From NCBI GenBank assembly GCA_040768665.1, contig JAXGMN010000035.1:1-64000 (forward strand): a DNA stretch of 64,000 bases, in the 5' to 3' direction. Made by a program: the position numbers and the translations under genes. Below the pieces are notes generated by a model that was not told the origin of the DNA, did not search any database, and saw nothing but the letters and a program-made list of their open reading frames with translations. Positions 33,770 through 41,942 of this stretch are shown here, in pieces (position 1 is the stretch's first letter; every line of letters starts with the position of its first letter). Source of the stretch: JABWBD01 sp040768665 (GTDB taxonomy: Bacteria; Planctomycetota; Planctomycetia; Pirellulales; Thermoguttaceae).

Positions 33770-35530
33770 TCAGGGTTTCTCGAGATTGAAAAGCTGAAAT
33801 TCCCAGATCGACGGGCCCTCGGCGGTCTTCAACAAGTTCAGGCGGACGCGCTCGCCGGTCAGGGGCGGGAAGATGATCTCGCAGTTCTCACCAAGGGTGG
33901 TCCCCTGGTGAAAGGTCTTCCAGGAGCCCTCCTTCCAGACCTGCAGTTCGAACTGCTGGACCCGGTCGTACGGCTCGCTGATCCAGGCACGCGAAAAGGT
34001 CTGGGCTGCGCCGAGATCGACTTCCAACCAGCAGGAGTGCGTGCCCCAATCGCATCCCCAGCGGGTGTCCAGGTCGCCGTCGAATGCTTTGTCCGGCGAG
34101 TAATTGTCGCTCTTTTGGAACCAGTTCGAGGCGGTCGCTTTCTTGCCGAGGGTCAGCGACGGCTTTCCGGCCGGCCCGGTCTTGACCACGGGAATGTCCT
34201 TGGCCGGGGCATCGAGTTCGAGCTTGACGATTGTGTCAAGCGGGTCGCGCTCGGCGGCGGGCACGCTGACTTCAATGCCCTCTTCGTTCTGCCGCACGAC
34301 CGCCTCGCCGCCGGTGAGGACACTGTGCTTGACGATTCGCGGCGAGATCGCCGGCAACGTGAGGGTGTCGCTCGGCCAACGGAGGATGTGCAGGTAAATC
34401 GTGCTGCCTTTACGCGTACTCCCGCCCCACCATGGGCCGGACGGCATTGCGAACTTGTCGCCGCGGGCGCGGACGGCGCCGCCGCTCGCGGCAACGAAAG
34501 GGCCCCCGCGAGTACCGTAGATCGACTCGCCATACTGCTTCAACCACGCACCGATCTTGCGGAAGCTCTCGACCTGCCGGGGTTCGATGCGGCCATCGGG
34601 CATCGGGTTGGTATTCAGCGCGAGATTGCCGTCGCCGACGGCGCAGGCCACAAGGATGCGAATCGCGTCGGTGTAGGGCTTGAGCTGGTCGTCCGGTTTC
34701 CACGCCCACTGGGTGCCCAACGTGATGCAACTCTCCCAGGGGCGGTCAAACTGGCAGCGGCCGACGGTCTGCTCGGGCGTGTCGAAGTCGCCGGGGGCGC
34801 CGGTGCGATTGTTGACAAGGATCTCCGGCTGAAGCGAACGGACGAAACGGATGACGCGCTCGCCGCGGGCGCGGTCGAAGCACTGCGGCACGTCGAACCA
34901 GATTCCGACCAGGGGACCGTAGCCGGTGATCAACTCCCTGACCTGCGCTTCCAGGTATTCCGTGTAACGATCGAGGTTGGAAGTGGGACGCATCACCCAA
35001 TTCGCCTTGTCCCGAGAAGATCGGCCGGGACTCGTCACCGGGAAATCCGGGTGGTGCCAGTCGCACGTGGAATAGTACGGGAAGAAGCCGATCCCCTCTT
35101 CGCGACAGGCCGCCGCGATCTCTTTGGTAACATCCCGTTTCCACGGACCATTCATGATGTTGTAGTCGGTCTCGCGGGTGTCCCAGAGGCAGAATCCGTC
35201 GTGATGCTTCAATAGGAAAACGATGTACCGCGCCCCGGTCTCCTTGACAACCTGGATCCACTCGCGGGCGTTGAACTTGTCGGGATTCCAACGCTTGTAG
35301 AGACTGTCGTACTCTTCGATCGGCGTTGGATTGCCACGCGACCAGCCGATCTCGCGCCCCGTCAGGCTGACCGGTCCCCAGCAGATGAACATGCCAAACC
35401 GCATGTCCTTCCATGCCTCGATGGCCTCGGGCCGGGCCTGAAGCAAATCCTTGCCGTCTTCGGCCGCACGGCCAGTGCCGTCAGCCAGCCAAACCATCAG
35501 CCCAAGCAGTAGTGGTGTTGCCCTTTTCAT
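33770..35530 (-). CDS. Alpha-L-fucosidase, GH29, with C-terminal F5/8-type (CBM32-like) domain
   Basis: Secreted fucosidase of 586 residues: signal peptide (RATPLLLGLMVWLADGTGRA), then the GH29 barrel. Diagnostic segments are MRFGMFICWGP near residue 43-53, FLLKHHDGFCLWDT near 105-118, and the nucleophile strand LVGIWFDVPQ with Asp213. A beta-sandwich domain follows to about 450. The last 130 residues form a discoidin-like domain (GDLDTRWGCDWGTHSCWLEV, WKTFHQGTTLG). GH29 enzymes hydrolyse terminal alpha-fucose by a retaining mechanism. It is one of two GH29 proteins next to a sulfatase, which points to a sulfated, fucose-containing glycan. A 217-bp palindrome separates it from the gene upstream. 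Confidence 0.9.
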   Translation of the reverse strand: MKRATPLLLGLMVWLADGTGRAAEDGKDLLQARPEAIEAWKDMRFGMFICWGPVSLTGREIGWSRGNPTPIEEYDSLYKRWNPDKFNAREWIQVVKETGARYIVFLLKHHDGFCLWDTRETDYNIMNGPWKRDVTKEIAAACREEGIGFFPYYSTCDWHHPDFPVTSPGRSSRDKANWVMRPTSNLDRYTEYLEAQVRELITGYGPLVGIWFDVPQCFDRARGERVIRFVRSLQPEILVNNRTGAPGDFDTPEQTVGRCQFDRPWESCITLGTQWAWKPDDQLKPYTDAIRILVACAVGDGNLALNTNPMPDGRIEPRQVESFRKIGAWLKQYGESIYGTRGGPFVAASGGAVRARGDKFAMPSGPWWGGSTRKGSTIYLHILRWPSDTLTLPAISPRIVKHSVLTGGEAVVRQNEEGIEVSVPAAERDPLDTIVKLELDAPAKDIPVVKTGPAGKPSLTLGKKATASNWFQKSDNYSPDKAFDGDLDTRWGCDWGTHSCWLEVDLGAAQTFSRAWISEPYDRVQQFELQVWKEGSWKTFHQGTTLGENCEIIFPPLTGERVRLNLLKTAEGPSIWEFQLFNLEKP

Positions 35531-35628
35531 GGTCTTGCTCCTCGACGAAACACGATCGTAGCGACGTGGCCGAGATTGTCAGGATCAAAACCATTATAGT
35601 GAGCGTCAGACGATGCAACATTCTAATT

Positions 35629-35845
35629 CTCAAACTGTAAACGTCACCACCGGGTCTATCCCGGTGGGGCGATGTTTGGCAACTACAAACCGCACTCCCC
35701 AGGCCGTTCCGTGATTTCGCCGTTTCGCTCGGCCCCTTCGGGCCGAGCAGAACGGCGAAATACGGAACGCGTGTTTGCATAGCGTTTGTAGTTGCCAAAC
35801 ATCGCCCCACCGACGCGGGGTCGGCGGTGGCGTTTACAGTTTGAG
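35629..35845. repeat. Family-B long palindrome, copy 1
   Basis: 217 bp with outer arms CTCAAACTGTAAACG at both ends and long inner arms containing GCGATGTTTGGCAACTACAAA and its complement. A separate nested hairpin sits in the middle (GTTCCGTGATTTCGCCGTT, then TCGCTCGGCCC-CTTC-GGGCCGAG, then the return arm). The right end abuts the stop codon (35846-35848) of the GH29 fusion gene. A second copy is at 39584-39743. Confidence 0.9.
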
Positions 35846-38035
35846 TTAATTCGCTCCGGCTTTCTTGACTCGATCCGGCTGCCCAACGAAATCGAACGGC
35901 TTGCCGGTGAAATAGCGGGCCAGCGTGGCGATCCCCCGGTCGTTGCCGTTGAAGGACTCGATCGGGCCGCTCAGGTACGTGGCGACCGGCAACGGCAAGG
36001 AATCGGGAAGGGGCCGACTGAACCCATAGATTCCGTAGGCAGCCATTTCAGGATCGGCGAGGATTTCGCGGGTCTTGTGCCGCTCACCCCAGCCCGTCAG
36101 GCACAGCAACTGCCGCGTATGGGGACCGAACATCGGCGCAACCTCCTTCATCGCGGCCGGTGTGCCGGCTTCGTCCATCATCCAATCCACTTCCCGGAGC
36201 ATCGGCGAACCGGCAATCGCCGGGTCGTGGACCTTGTTGCACGAGAGCCAGATCACGCAGTCGGGGTTTGCACCTTTGGCCGCGGCGCGGATACGCGCCC
36301 AGCAACGGTCAATCGCCTTGCGCTGATAAGCGAGGCTGTCTTCGGGCGTCAGGTTCTCTTCTCCAGGGAATGGCCGGCCCATCAAGGTCTCGTAAAGTTC
36401 CTTTTCCGCCTCCAGCCATTTTCCGCCGGAGGCTTCCTTGCGAACGGCATCGGTCGGGCACCATACCCAATCGATCATGAAGCCGTCCATCCGGCTCTTG
36501 GCGAGTGCATCGGCGATGGAAGCGGCGAGGTAGTCGAGATAAGCGTCGGTAAACGGAATGTGATACGCGCTGGGGAAGCCGTAGCTGAGATCGGGATGCT
36601 TCTGGCCCCAGCGGGTATTCGCGCCAATGCAGAAGTAGCCCATCACTCGCATCCCTTTCGTGTGGCCGAGTTTGACGACCTCGCTGAGGAAATCGTGCTT
36701 CAGCCCCGGCTGTTCCGGCACGGCGCCGCCCTTGTACCACGCATAGCCGTTGCAGGAGACGGCAAAAGTCTGGATCACGTTGCAGCCCAGTACCTCGTAC
36801 CAGGCGACGTGCCTGGCCGGATCGGCATCGGCCCAGAGCCCCGGTTCGGCAAACCCGTTGGGGCCGCCGGGTCCCCAATTGAAGTCGACACAAAAGGCCT
36901 TGATGGGAGACAATGAGTCGCCAACGTCGGACGCACGCGAGCGGATCATCTCGCCGACCTTTCGCAGCGTCTGGACGTCGATCTCGCGCAGCCGGCCCGC
37001 GTAGTCAGGGCCCACATCGAGCGAGAAAATATTGCCGAACTCGACCGCGCCCAGGTAGTCGCGATAGAGCTTCTCGGGTGTGTGGCAGAGATGGTCGTGA
37101 ATCGGCAGCGAGTAGAACCACATCGCGCCACCTTGGTGGGGCGGAAGGATGGGGTAGGTGAATTCAGCCAGCCGGTAACTCTTACTCGGCGCATCCTTCA
37201 TATGCGGTCCGGCCGCCGTATGGTCGTCCAACGGCCCGGGACGCCCCATCTCGCCGAGACGGATATCGGCGCCCAGCTGGTCGCCGTGGTTGAATCCGAT
37301 GAAACACCCGGGCTGGAGGGACTTGCACCAGGCAATCGTGTCCTTGTGGCTCAAACCGCCGTCGCCGACGGCATGATCGAACCAGATGTACTCGATGGGC
37401 CCGTATTGCGTGAGCAGTTCCTTAAGTTGTGCCTTCTTCATCTCAGGATTTCGGCCGATGCCGGCCTTCCAGCCCTTTCCATCCACCGCGCCCGGCCAGG
37501 TCCAGTCGCCTTCGGAGAAATAGAGGGCGAGTTTGATGCCGTGTTTGTCACACGACTTCCGCAACTCGGCGAGGACATCGCGGCCCAGGGGCGACTTCGT
37601 CGCCTTTCGGTCGGTTGTCTGGGTATCCCACAGGCAGAACCCATCGTGGTGCTTCGTCAGGAACAGGATATACCCCATCCCCGCTTCCTTGGCGGTGCGG
37701 GCCCATTGATCGGTGTCGCAGCCGGTCGCCTTGAAGAAGCTCACGTCGGTTACGCCCGGCGTCCACTCCTTACCGGAAAATGTGCTGAAGGACCAGCAGA
37801 TGAACATGCCCCATCGGAGCGATTTCAACTCCTCGGCCCGCCTGGCCATGTCGGCGGGCTCTGCCGTCGTGCGGACGGACGGCGCGCCGACTGACGGCAG
37901 GCGGCTCTCATGTTGGGACGGGTGGCGATCGGCAGCGTTGCTCGCGGACGATTGGGCCAACAGCAGTACGGCGAGCACAATGGCGGTTCTTTGCATGGCC
38001 GAAAGGCACATCAAGAAAGTCGTTGTGAAGAACAT
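35846..38035 (-). CDS. GH29 alpha-L-fucosidase fused to a second large C-terminal domain
   Basis: 729 residues from ATG 38035 (AGGA 8 nt upstream; a start at 37996 is possible). Signal peptide near residues 15-35. The GH29 part covers about 70-385: LRWGMFICWSF, FLTKHHDGFCLWDT near 126-140, and IEYIWFDHA with nucleophile Asp220. Instead of the usual beta-sandwich, a second domain of about 340 residues follows (AFCVDFNWGPGGPNG, GMRVMGYFCIGANTRWGQ, RMDGFMIDWVWCP, CVIWLSCNKVHDP) that looks like a second alpha/beta barrel. I cannot assign it; the DGFMIDWVW strand resembles a hydrolase active-site strand. Its role could be a second glycosidase or a binding scaffold. The upstream sulfatase gene is 63 bp away in the same direction. 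Confidence 0.8.
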   Translation of the reverse strand: MFFTTTFLMCLSAMQRTAIVLAVLLLAQSSASNAADRHPSQHESRLPSVGAPSVRTTAEPADMARRAEELKSLRWGMFICWSFSTFSGKEWTPGVTDVSFFKATGCDTDQWARTAKEAGMGYILFLTKHHDGFCLWDTQTTDRKATKSPLGRDVLAELRKSCDKHGIKLALYFSEGDWTWPGAVDGKGWKAGIGRNPEMKKAQLKELLTQYGPIEYIWFDHAVGDGGLSHKDTIAWCKSLQPGCFIGFNHGDQLGADIRLGEMGRPGPLDDHTAAGPHMKDAPSKSYRLAEFTYPILPPHQGGAMWFYSLPIHDHLCHTPEKLYRDYLGAVEFGNIFSLDVGPDYAGRLREIDVQTLRKVGEMIRSRASDVGDSLSPIKAFCVDFNWGPGGPNGFAEPGLWADADPARHVAWYEVLGCNVIQTFAVSCNGYAWYKGGAVPEQPGLKHDFLSEVVKLGHTKGMRVMGYFCIGANTRWGQKHPDLSYGFPSAYHIPFTDAYLDYLAASIADALAKSRMDGFMIDWVWCPTDAVRKEASGGKWLEAEKELYETLMGRPFPGEENLTPEDSLAYQRKAIDRCWARIRAAAKGANPDCVIWLSCNKVHDPAIAGSPMLREVDWMMDEAGTPAAMKEVAPMFGPHTRQLLCLTGWGERHKTREILADPEMAAYGIYGFSRPLPDSLPLPVATYLSGPIESFNGNDRGIATLARYFTGKPFDFVGQPDRVKKAGAN

Positions 38036-38098
38036 TGCCGTAATCCTCGTGGTGCTGTGCCCTTGGCAGTGATGGCATGCGTGCATGGGTCGCTCCTC

Positions 38099-39505
38099 TT
38101 ACTGCCGTTCGCCGCGGCTGGCATTTTCCAGGGCCTGCTGTCGAGTCGCTTCCTCTTTGCGAACGTTTACCCCGTGCGGGTCCAACCAGCGGGGCGGCAT
38201 CATGTCTTTCGCCCAACGATTATAAACCTCGACCAGCCGTCCAACGGCCTCGGGATTGGCCACGGCGAGGTCGTGCTGCTCGTACGGGTCGGCGCTCAGG
38301 TCGAAGAGGAGCTTTCGGCCCTTGTAAACGCTATGGACAAGCTTCCAGCGGCCGTCGCGAACGGCATAGCCGAATTCGTCCTGGCCGGTCGCATAGCGCC
38401 AGACCAGCGACCGCGGCGGCAGTTCGCAATTCGGGTCGGTCAGATGCGGTAGCAGATTGATGCCGTCGAGCAGCAGCTTGTCCGGCCTGGCGATTCCTGC
38501 GGCGGCCAGAGCCGTGGGAAAGACATCCAAGCCGGTGACGGGGTGATCGCAGGTCTGCCCGTCCGGAATTCGTGCCGGCCAGGAAACGCAGAAGGGGACA
38601 CGTATTCCGCCTTCGAACAACATTCCCTTGTGGCCGCGGAAGGGAAAATTCACCGCATGCTCGGCGCGGCCTCCGTTGTCACTGTAGAAAAAAATCAGCG
38701 TGTGCTCGCGGAGCTTCAACGATTCCAGTTTCCGCAGCAACTTGCCGATACCTTCGTCCATTGCGGCGACCATTGCGCCATAGACGGCCCGGCCGCCGTA
38801 CTCGATGTGTTCGGTCTTCTTCAAATGCTCGCGAGTTGCGTTGTCCGGCGCGTGGGGCGCATTGTAGGCGAGGTAGAGAAAGAACGGCTTGTCCGGCCTA
38901 TGGTCGATGAAGTCGACCGCCTCGCGCGAGAAATCGTCGGTCAGGTGCGTCAATTCCGAGCGAGGAACCGGATTGCCGTTCCGCAGCACTCCCCGCAGCG
39001 GCGCTTTGGCGTCGCCCCAGTAGCTCATCGCCCCGCCGCTGAAGCCGTACCAGTGGTCAAAGCCTCGCTCGGTTGGCCAATACTTGGGGTCGTCGCCCAG
39101 GTGCCACTTGCCGATTGCCGCCGTCCGATAGCCATGCTGCTTCAACACCGCCGGCAAGAAGGTTTCGCTCAGAGGCAAGCCGTCGGTCGCATTGACCCCG
39201 GGATTGCATTCGTGGCCGAACCGCTGCTGGTAACGGCCGGTCAGCAGTCCGGCGCGGCTGGGACTGCAATACGGATGCGACGCATATCCGCTGGTGAAGC
39301 GGACGCCGGAGCGGGCCAGTTCGTCGAGATTCGGCGTCGGGATTTCGCGGCATCCGTTGAATCCGACGTCGCCCCAGCCGAGATCATCGGCGAGAATGAC
39401 GACGATGTTCGGCCTGCGGGGCGCATTGGGGGCGGGCAAGGAAGCCGATGGCACAAGCAGCAGTGCCGCAAGGCAGACGGACGGAATCACGGTGTTCACG
39501 TGCAT
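38099..39505 (-). CDS. Secreted sulfatase (arylsulfatase A type)
   Basis: 468 residues, signal peptide at the N-terminus (VNTVIPSVCLAALLLVPSAS). Metal-binding Asp pair in VILADDLGWGD near residue 40. The sulfatase signature YCSPSRAGLLTG places the formylglycine precursor at Cys80. FGHECNPG, GKWHLGDD and the DNGGRAEH segment follow as expected. Needs a formylglycine-generating enzyme, not found in this window. It cleaves sulfate esters from glycans; the adjacent fucosidases suggest fucoidan or a similar polymer, but this is inference. The start at 39505 is chosen for the signal peptide; the longer frame runs into the family-B palindrome. Confidence 0.9.
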   Translation of the reverse strand: MHVNTVIPSVCLAALLLVPSASLPAPNAPRRPNIVVILADDLGWGDVGFNGCREIPTPNLDELARSGVRFTSGYASHPYCSPSRAGLLTGRYQQRFGHECNPGVNATDGLPLSETFLPAVLKQHGYRTAAIGKWHLGDDPKYWPTERGFDHWYGFSGGAMSYWGDAKAPLRGVLRNGNPVPRSELTHLTDDFSREAVDFIDHRPDKPFFLYLAYNAPHAPDNATREHLKKTEHIEYGGRAVYGAMVAAMDEGIGKLLRKLESLKLREHTLIFFYSDNGGRAEHAVNFPFRGHKGMLFEGGIRVPFCVSWPARIPDGQTCDHPVTGLDVFPTALAAAGIARPDKLLLDGINLLPHLTDPNCELPPRSLVWRYATGQDEFGYAVRDGRWKLVHSVYKGRKLLFDLSADPYEQHDLAVANPEAVGRLVEVYNRWAKDMMPPRWLDPHGVNVRKEEATRQQALENASRGERQ

Positions 39506-39583
39506 GCTTGCGTTGCCTTTATCACGTTGAGACTCAGAGGAGATGCCATTTCGCTTTCTCAATGGGATCGTGGTTCGTTGTAA

Positions 39584-39743
39584 CTCAAACGGTAAACGCC
39601 ACCACCGACCCCGCGTCCTTGCGCGATGTTTGGCAACTACAAACCGCCACCCCTGCGCGGCGTTTCTGGGGCGTTTGTAGTTGCCAAACATCGCCCCACC
39701 GGGATAGACCGGATAGACCCGGTGGTGGCGTTTACCGTTTGAG
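39584..39743. repeat. Family-B long palindrome, copy 2
   Basis: 160 bp. Outer arms CTCAAACGGTAAACGCC at both ends, inner arms GCGATGTTTGGCAACTACAAAC. It shares arms with copy 1 but has a shorter centre without the extra nested hairpin. The internal GGTCTATCC motif is repeated in the right arm, giving slight asymmetry. It lies about 80 bp upstream of the sulfatase start. Confidence 0.9.
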
Positions 39744-39927
39744 TAATTTTGTGTTCAGGATGCTTCCGGCGTCAACGGGCCATGGATCGAGGGCCCGGCA
39801 TGGGCCGGACGACCTTTCCGGCCGATCCCGCTCGCGACCCGCCGCGGCCAAGGGCTGCCGGGAGGGATGAATAAGAGGACGCGGGGCGTTGTGTAGGCGG
39901 GCAGCGAGACCTTTTTCGGCGAGTTGC

Positions 39928-39962
39928 TTGACTTCCTCCGCCCGATCTACTATGATCAGTAG
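39928..39962 (+). promoter_or_regulatory. Promoter and overlapping operator of the BlaI/M56 operon
   Basis: TTGACT (39928-39933), a 17-nt spacer and TATGAT (39951-39956) form a near-consensus promoter. The -10 hexamer is the centre of the palindrome CTACTATGATCAGTAG (39947-39962), whose CTACT/AGTAG half-sites resemble BlaI/MecI operators (TACTA/TAGTA type). A further GTAGTAG follows at 39974-39980. Repressor bound here would block its own promoter. Confidence 0.75.
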
Positions 39963-39993
39963 TACTTTCATCCGTAGTAGACGGAGACCTGCC

Positions 39994-40389
39994 ATGCCCC
40001 TACCCTCGTTCGACCAGCTCGGCGAGCTTCAGCGCGCGGTGCTGGAGGCCGTCTGGAAGCTGGACGAGGCCACGGTACACCAGGTTCGCGATGCCTTGGC
40101 ACCGCGGCGGGACCTGGCGTATACGACGGTTCTCTCGGTGATGCAGAAGCTGGAAAAAGCCGGGTGGCTGGCACACCGGGCGGACGGGAAACGGCACGTC
40201 TTCGCGGCCACGCGGACGCGCGATGCCGCGGGGCAGCATTCGCTGCAACGGTTTGTCTCGCGGCTCTTCCGGGGGGATAGCCGTGCCGTGCTGCAGCACC
40301 TTCTGGAAGATGAAGAACTCACGGACGAGGAATTGCTCGAGTTCCGCAGGATGATCGATCGTCGCCGCAAGGAAATGAGAAATGGGTGA
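39994..40389 (+). CDS. BlaI/MecI/CopY-family transcriptional repressor
   Basis: 131 residues, a typical length. The winged-helix domain is at the N-terminus (LGELQRAVLEAVWKLDEATV, then LAYTTVLSVMQKLEKAGWL, the recognition helix and wing region near residues 45-63). The C-terminal part is the helical dimerisation segment cleaved by the partner protease in the staphylococcal systems (AVLQHLLEDEELTDEELLEF). GGAG lies 8 nt before ATG 39994. Its stop overlaps the start of the M56 gene by 8 nt, so the two are translationally coupled. The upstream promoter overlaps a matching palindrome. Assignment of family is firm; the signal it responds to is not beta-lactam on current evidence, because the partner lacks a penicillin-binding domain. 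Confidence 0.9.
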   Translation: MPLPSFDQLGELQRAVLEAVWKLDEATVHQVRDALAPRRDLAYTTVLSVMQKLEKAGWLAHRADGKRHVFAATRTRDAAGQHSLQRFVSRLFRGDSRAVLQHLLEDEELTDEELLEFRRMIDRRRKEMRNG

Positions 40390-41905
40390 GTGGCTCTCGA
40401 GCGGACTGTTGCTGTGGGTCACTGCGTGGCAAAGCGCACTGGCCCTCGTGCTCGGGCTGGCCGTGGCACGGTGGCGGCGGCGCCATCCTGCCGGCGCCCA
40501 CGATGCCCTTTACGTCGCGGTGCTTGCTTCGCTGCTCTTGCCGGCGGCAACGCTCGTCGCGCTCGGCTTCGAACTGGCCCCGATCCAGCTCGACAAAGGC
40601 GCGGGCGCGCCGGCGGTCGGCCGGGTGCTGTTTCCCGGTGGGGGCGAACCGGCGGGCGGCGGCGTTGCATCTGCGGTGGAAACCTCGGCGGGGATTTCTA
40701 TAGGCCGAATGCTTTCGATCGCCTGGCTCGCCGTGGCGGCGGTTCTCCTGCTGCGGCTCGCGGTGCAGGTTGTCGTTGGACGTCGCCTGGTGCGGCGGTC
40801 GCGACCGCTGATCAACGAGCGGATCCACGGCATTCTGGAGTCGGCCGCAGGGCGGCTGGCCCTCCAATCGGCGCCGATCGCGCTGACGACCGACACCCAG
40901 CGGTGCCCGGCGATCTGGTGCTGGAGCCTGCATCCCGCGCTGCTGGTGCCGGCGGGGCTGGTGAAGCGCGAGGACGTCAACTGGCCGGCGATCTTCGGAC
41001 ACGAACTGGGCCACCTGCATCGGGGCGACCACGTCGCGGCGATCGTGGCCGAACTGGCAACCTGCGTGCTCTTCTTCAATCCACTCGTCTGGATCGCGCG
41101 CGGTCGGCTCGGCTTGCTGGCGGATCAGTGCTGCGACGATTTGGCGATTGTCTCGGGCGTCGACGCCAACGACTACGCCCAGACGCTTCTGTCGCTCGTT
41201 CCGCAGCAGCGGACTCTCGCGGCGTTGTCGATGGTGAGCGGCAAGAAGAGCCTTCACCGTCGCCTTCACCATGTGCTGCACTCACTGCCCGCGGGCGCCG
41301 CGCGCGACCGCGGCCCGGCAATTCTCCTCGCGGTCGCCTTCGGCCTTCTCTTCGCCGCGGGGCTCTGCGCGATGCCTCCCTACCGCAGCAATCGGCCATC
41401 GCTCGTCTCCAACGGCGGCTTCGAATCGGGAACCTACTCGCCGGAGAGCTGGTATCAAGGCGCGGCGATCGACGGGGTGGAGTACGTGTGGGATGCCGGG
41501 GTGGCGCACAGCGGCTCGCGGAGTCTTCTTCTGGTCAAAACGGAGAACCGGTATTTCCCGATTGCAGAGTGGCTGCACGCGCTCTCGGCGGAAGTTCCGC
41601 CCGAAGCGACGCACCTTCGTGTAGCCGCGTGGGTGAAGGCGGAGAACGTGACGAAAGCCATCCTCGATGCGCAGTTCATCGCTGAGGACGAGCAGTGGAG
41701 CCACGCGTGGGCGGCCTACGTCGGTGCCCGCGAAAACGCGGAGCCCCCGGCAAACCACGACTGGAAGCTTTACGAAGGCACCGTCGAAATCCCGCAGGGA
41801 ACCCGGCAAATCCACCTGGCCCTGCAGACCTACGGTCCGGGCGCCGTCTGGTTCGACGACGTTTCGGCGGATTTTGTGACGCAGCAAGAGGACGCAGGGC
41901 CGTAG
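40382..41905 (+). CDS. M56 (BlaR1-like) sensor metallopeptidase with C-terminal carbohydrate-binding-like module
   Basis: 507 residues. The N-terminal part has three to four membrane segments (LLLWVTAWQSALALVLGLAV, then LYVAVLASLLLPAATLVALG, MLSIAWLAVAAVLLLRLAV). The zinc protease motif is HELGH at residues 207-211 in the cytoplasmic loop, followed by LFFNPLVWIARGRLGLLADQ with the third ligand region. A further membrane segment lies near 310-330. The last 155 residues, outside the membrane, form a beta-sandwich-like module (LVSNGGFESGTYSPESW, RYFPIAEW, TKAILDAQF, HDWKLYEGTVEIPQGT, AVWFDDVSADFV). In BlaR1 this position holds the penicillin-binding sensor. So the ligand is probably different, perhaps a glycan. 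Overlaps the repressor gene; the next gene encodes two more copies of the module. Confidence 0.88.
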   Translation: MGEWLSSGLLLWVTAWQSALALVLGLAVARWRRRHPAGAHDALYVAVLASLLLPAATLVALGFELAPIQLDKGAGAPAVGRVLFPGGGEPAGGGVASAVETSAGISIGRMLSIAWLAVAAVLLLRLAVQVVVGRRLVRRSRPLINERIHGILESAAGRLALQSAPIALTTDTQRCPAIWCWSLHPALLVPAGLVKREDVNWPAIFGHELGHLHRGDHVAAIVAELATCVLFFNPLVWIARGRLGLLADQCCDDLAIVSGVDANDYAQTLLSLVPQQRTLAALSMVSGKKSLHRRLHHVLHSLPAGAARDRGPAILLAVAFGLLFAAGLCAMPPYRSNRPSLVSNGGFESGTYSPESWYQGAAIDGVEYVWDAGVAHSGSRSLLLVKTENRYFPIAEWLHALSAEVPPEATHLRVAAWVKAENVTKAILDAQFIAEDEQWSHAWAAYVGARENAEPPANHDWKLYEGTVEIPQGTRQIHLALQTYGPGAVWFDDVSADFVTQQEDAGP

Positions 41906-41942
41906 ACAGCCCACTTTTGCGAACGGAAAGGAGACATCTGAC

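Larger units (their letters stand above)
39506..39993. other. Divergent intergenic region
   Basis: 488 bases between the sulfatase (minus) and the BlaI-type repressor gene (plus). It holds the family-B palindrome (39584-39743) and, at its right end, a promoter/operator for the repressor (39928-39962). Between 39744 and 39927 I see no gene. Confidence 0.5.

Noticed and set aside
40382..41905. Calling the M56 protein a beta-lactam sensor (BlaR1)
   Set aside because: The C-terminal part lacks the SxxK and KTG motifs of penicillin-binding sensor domains.
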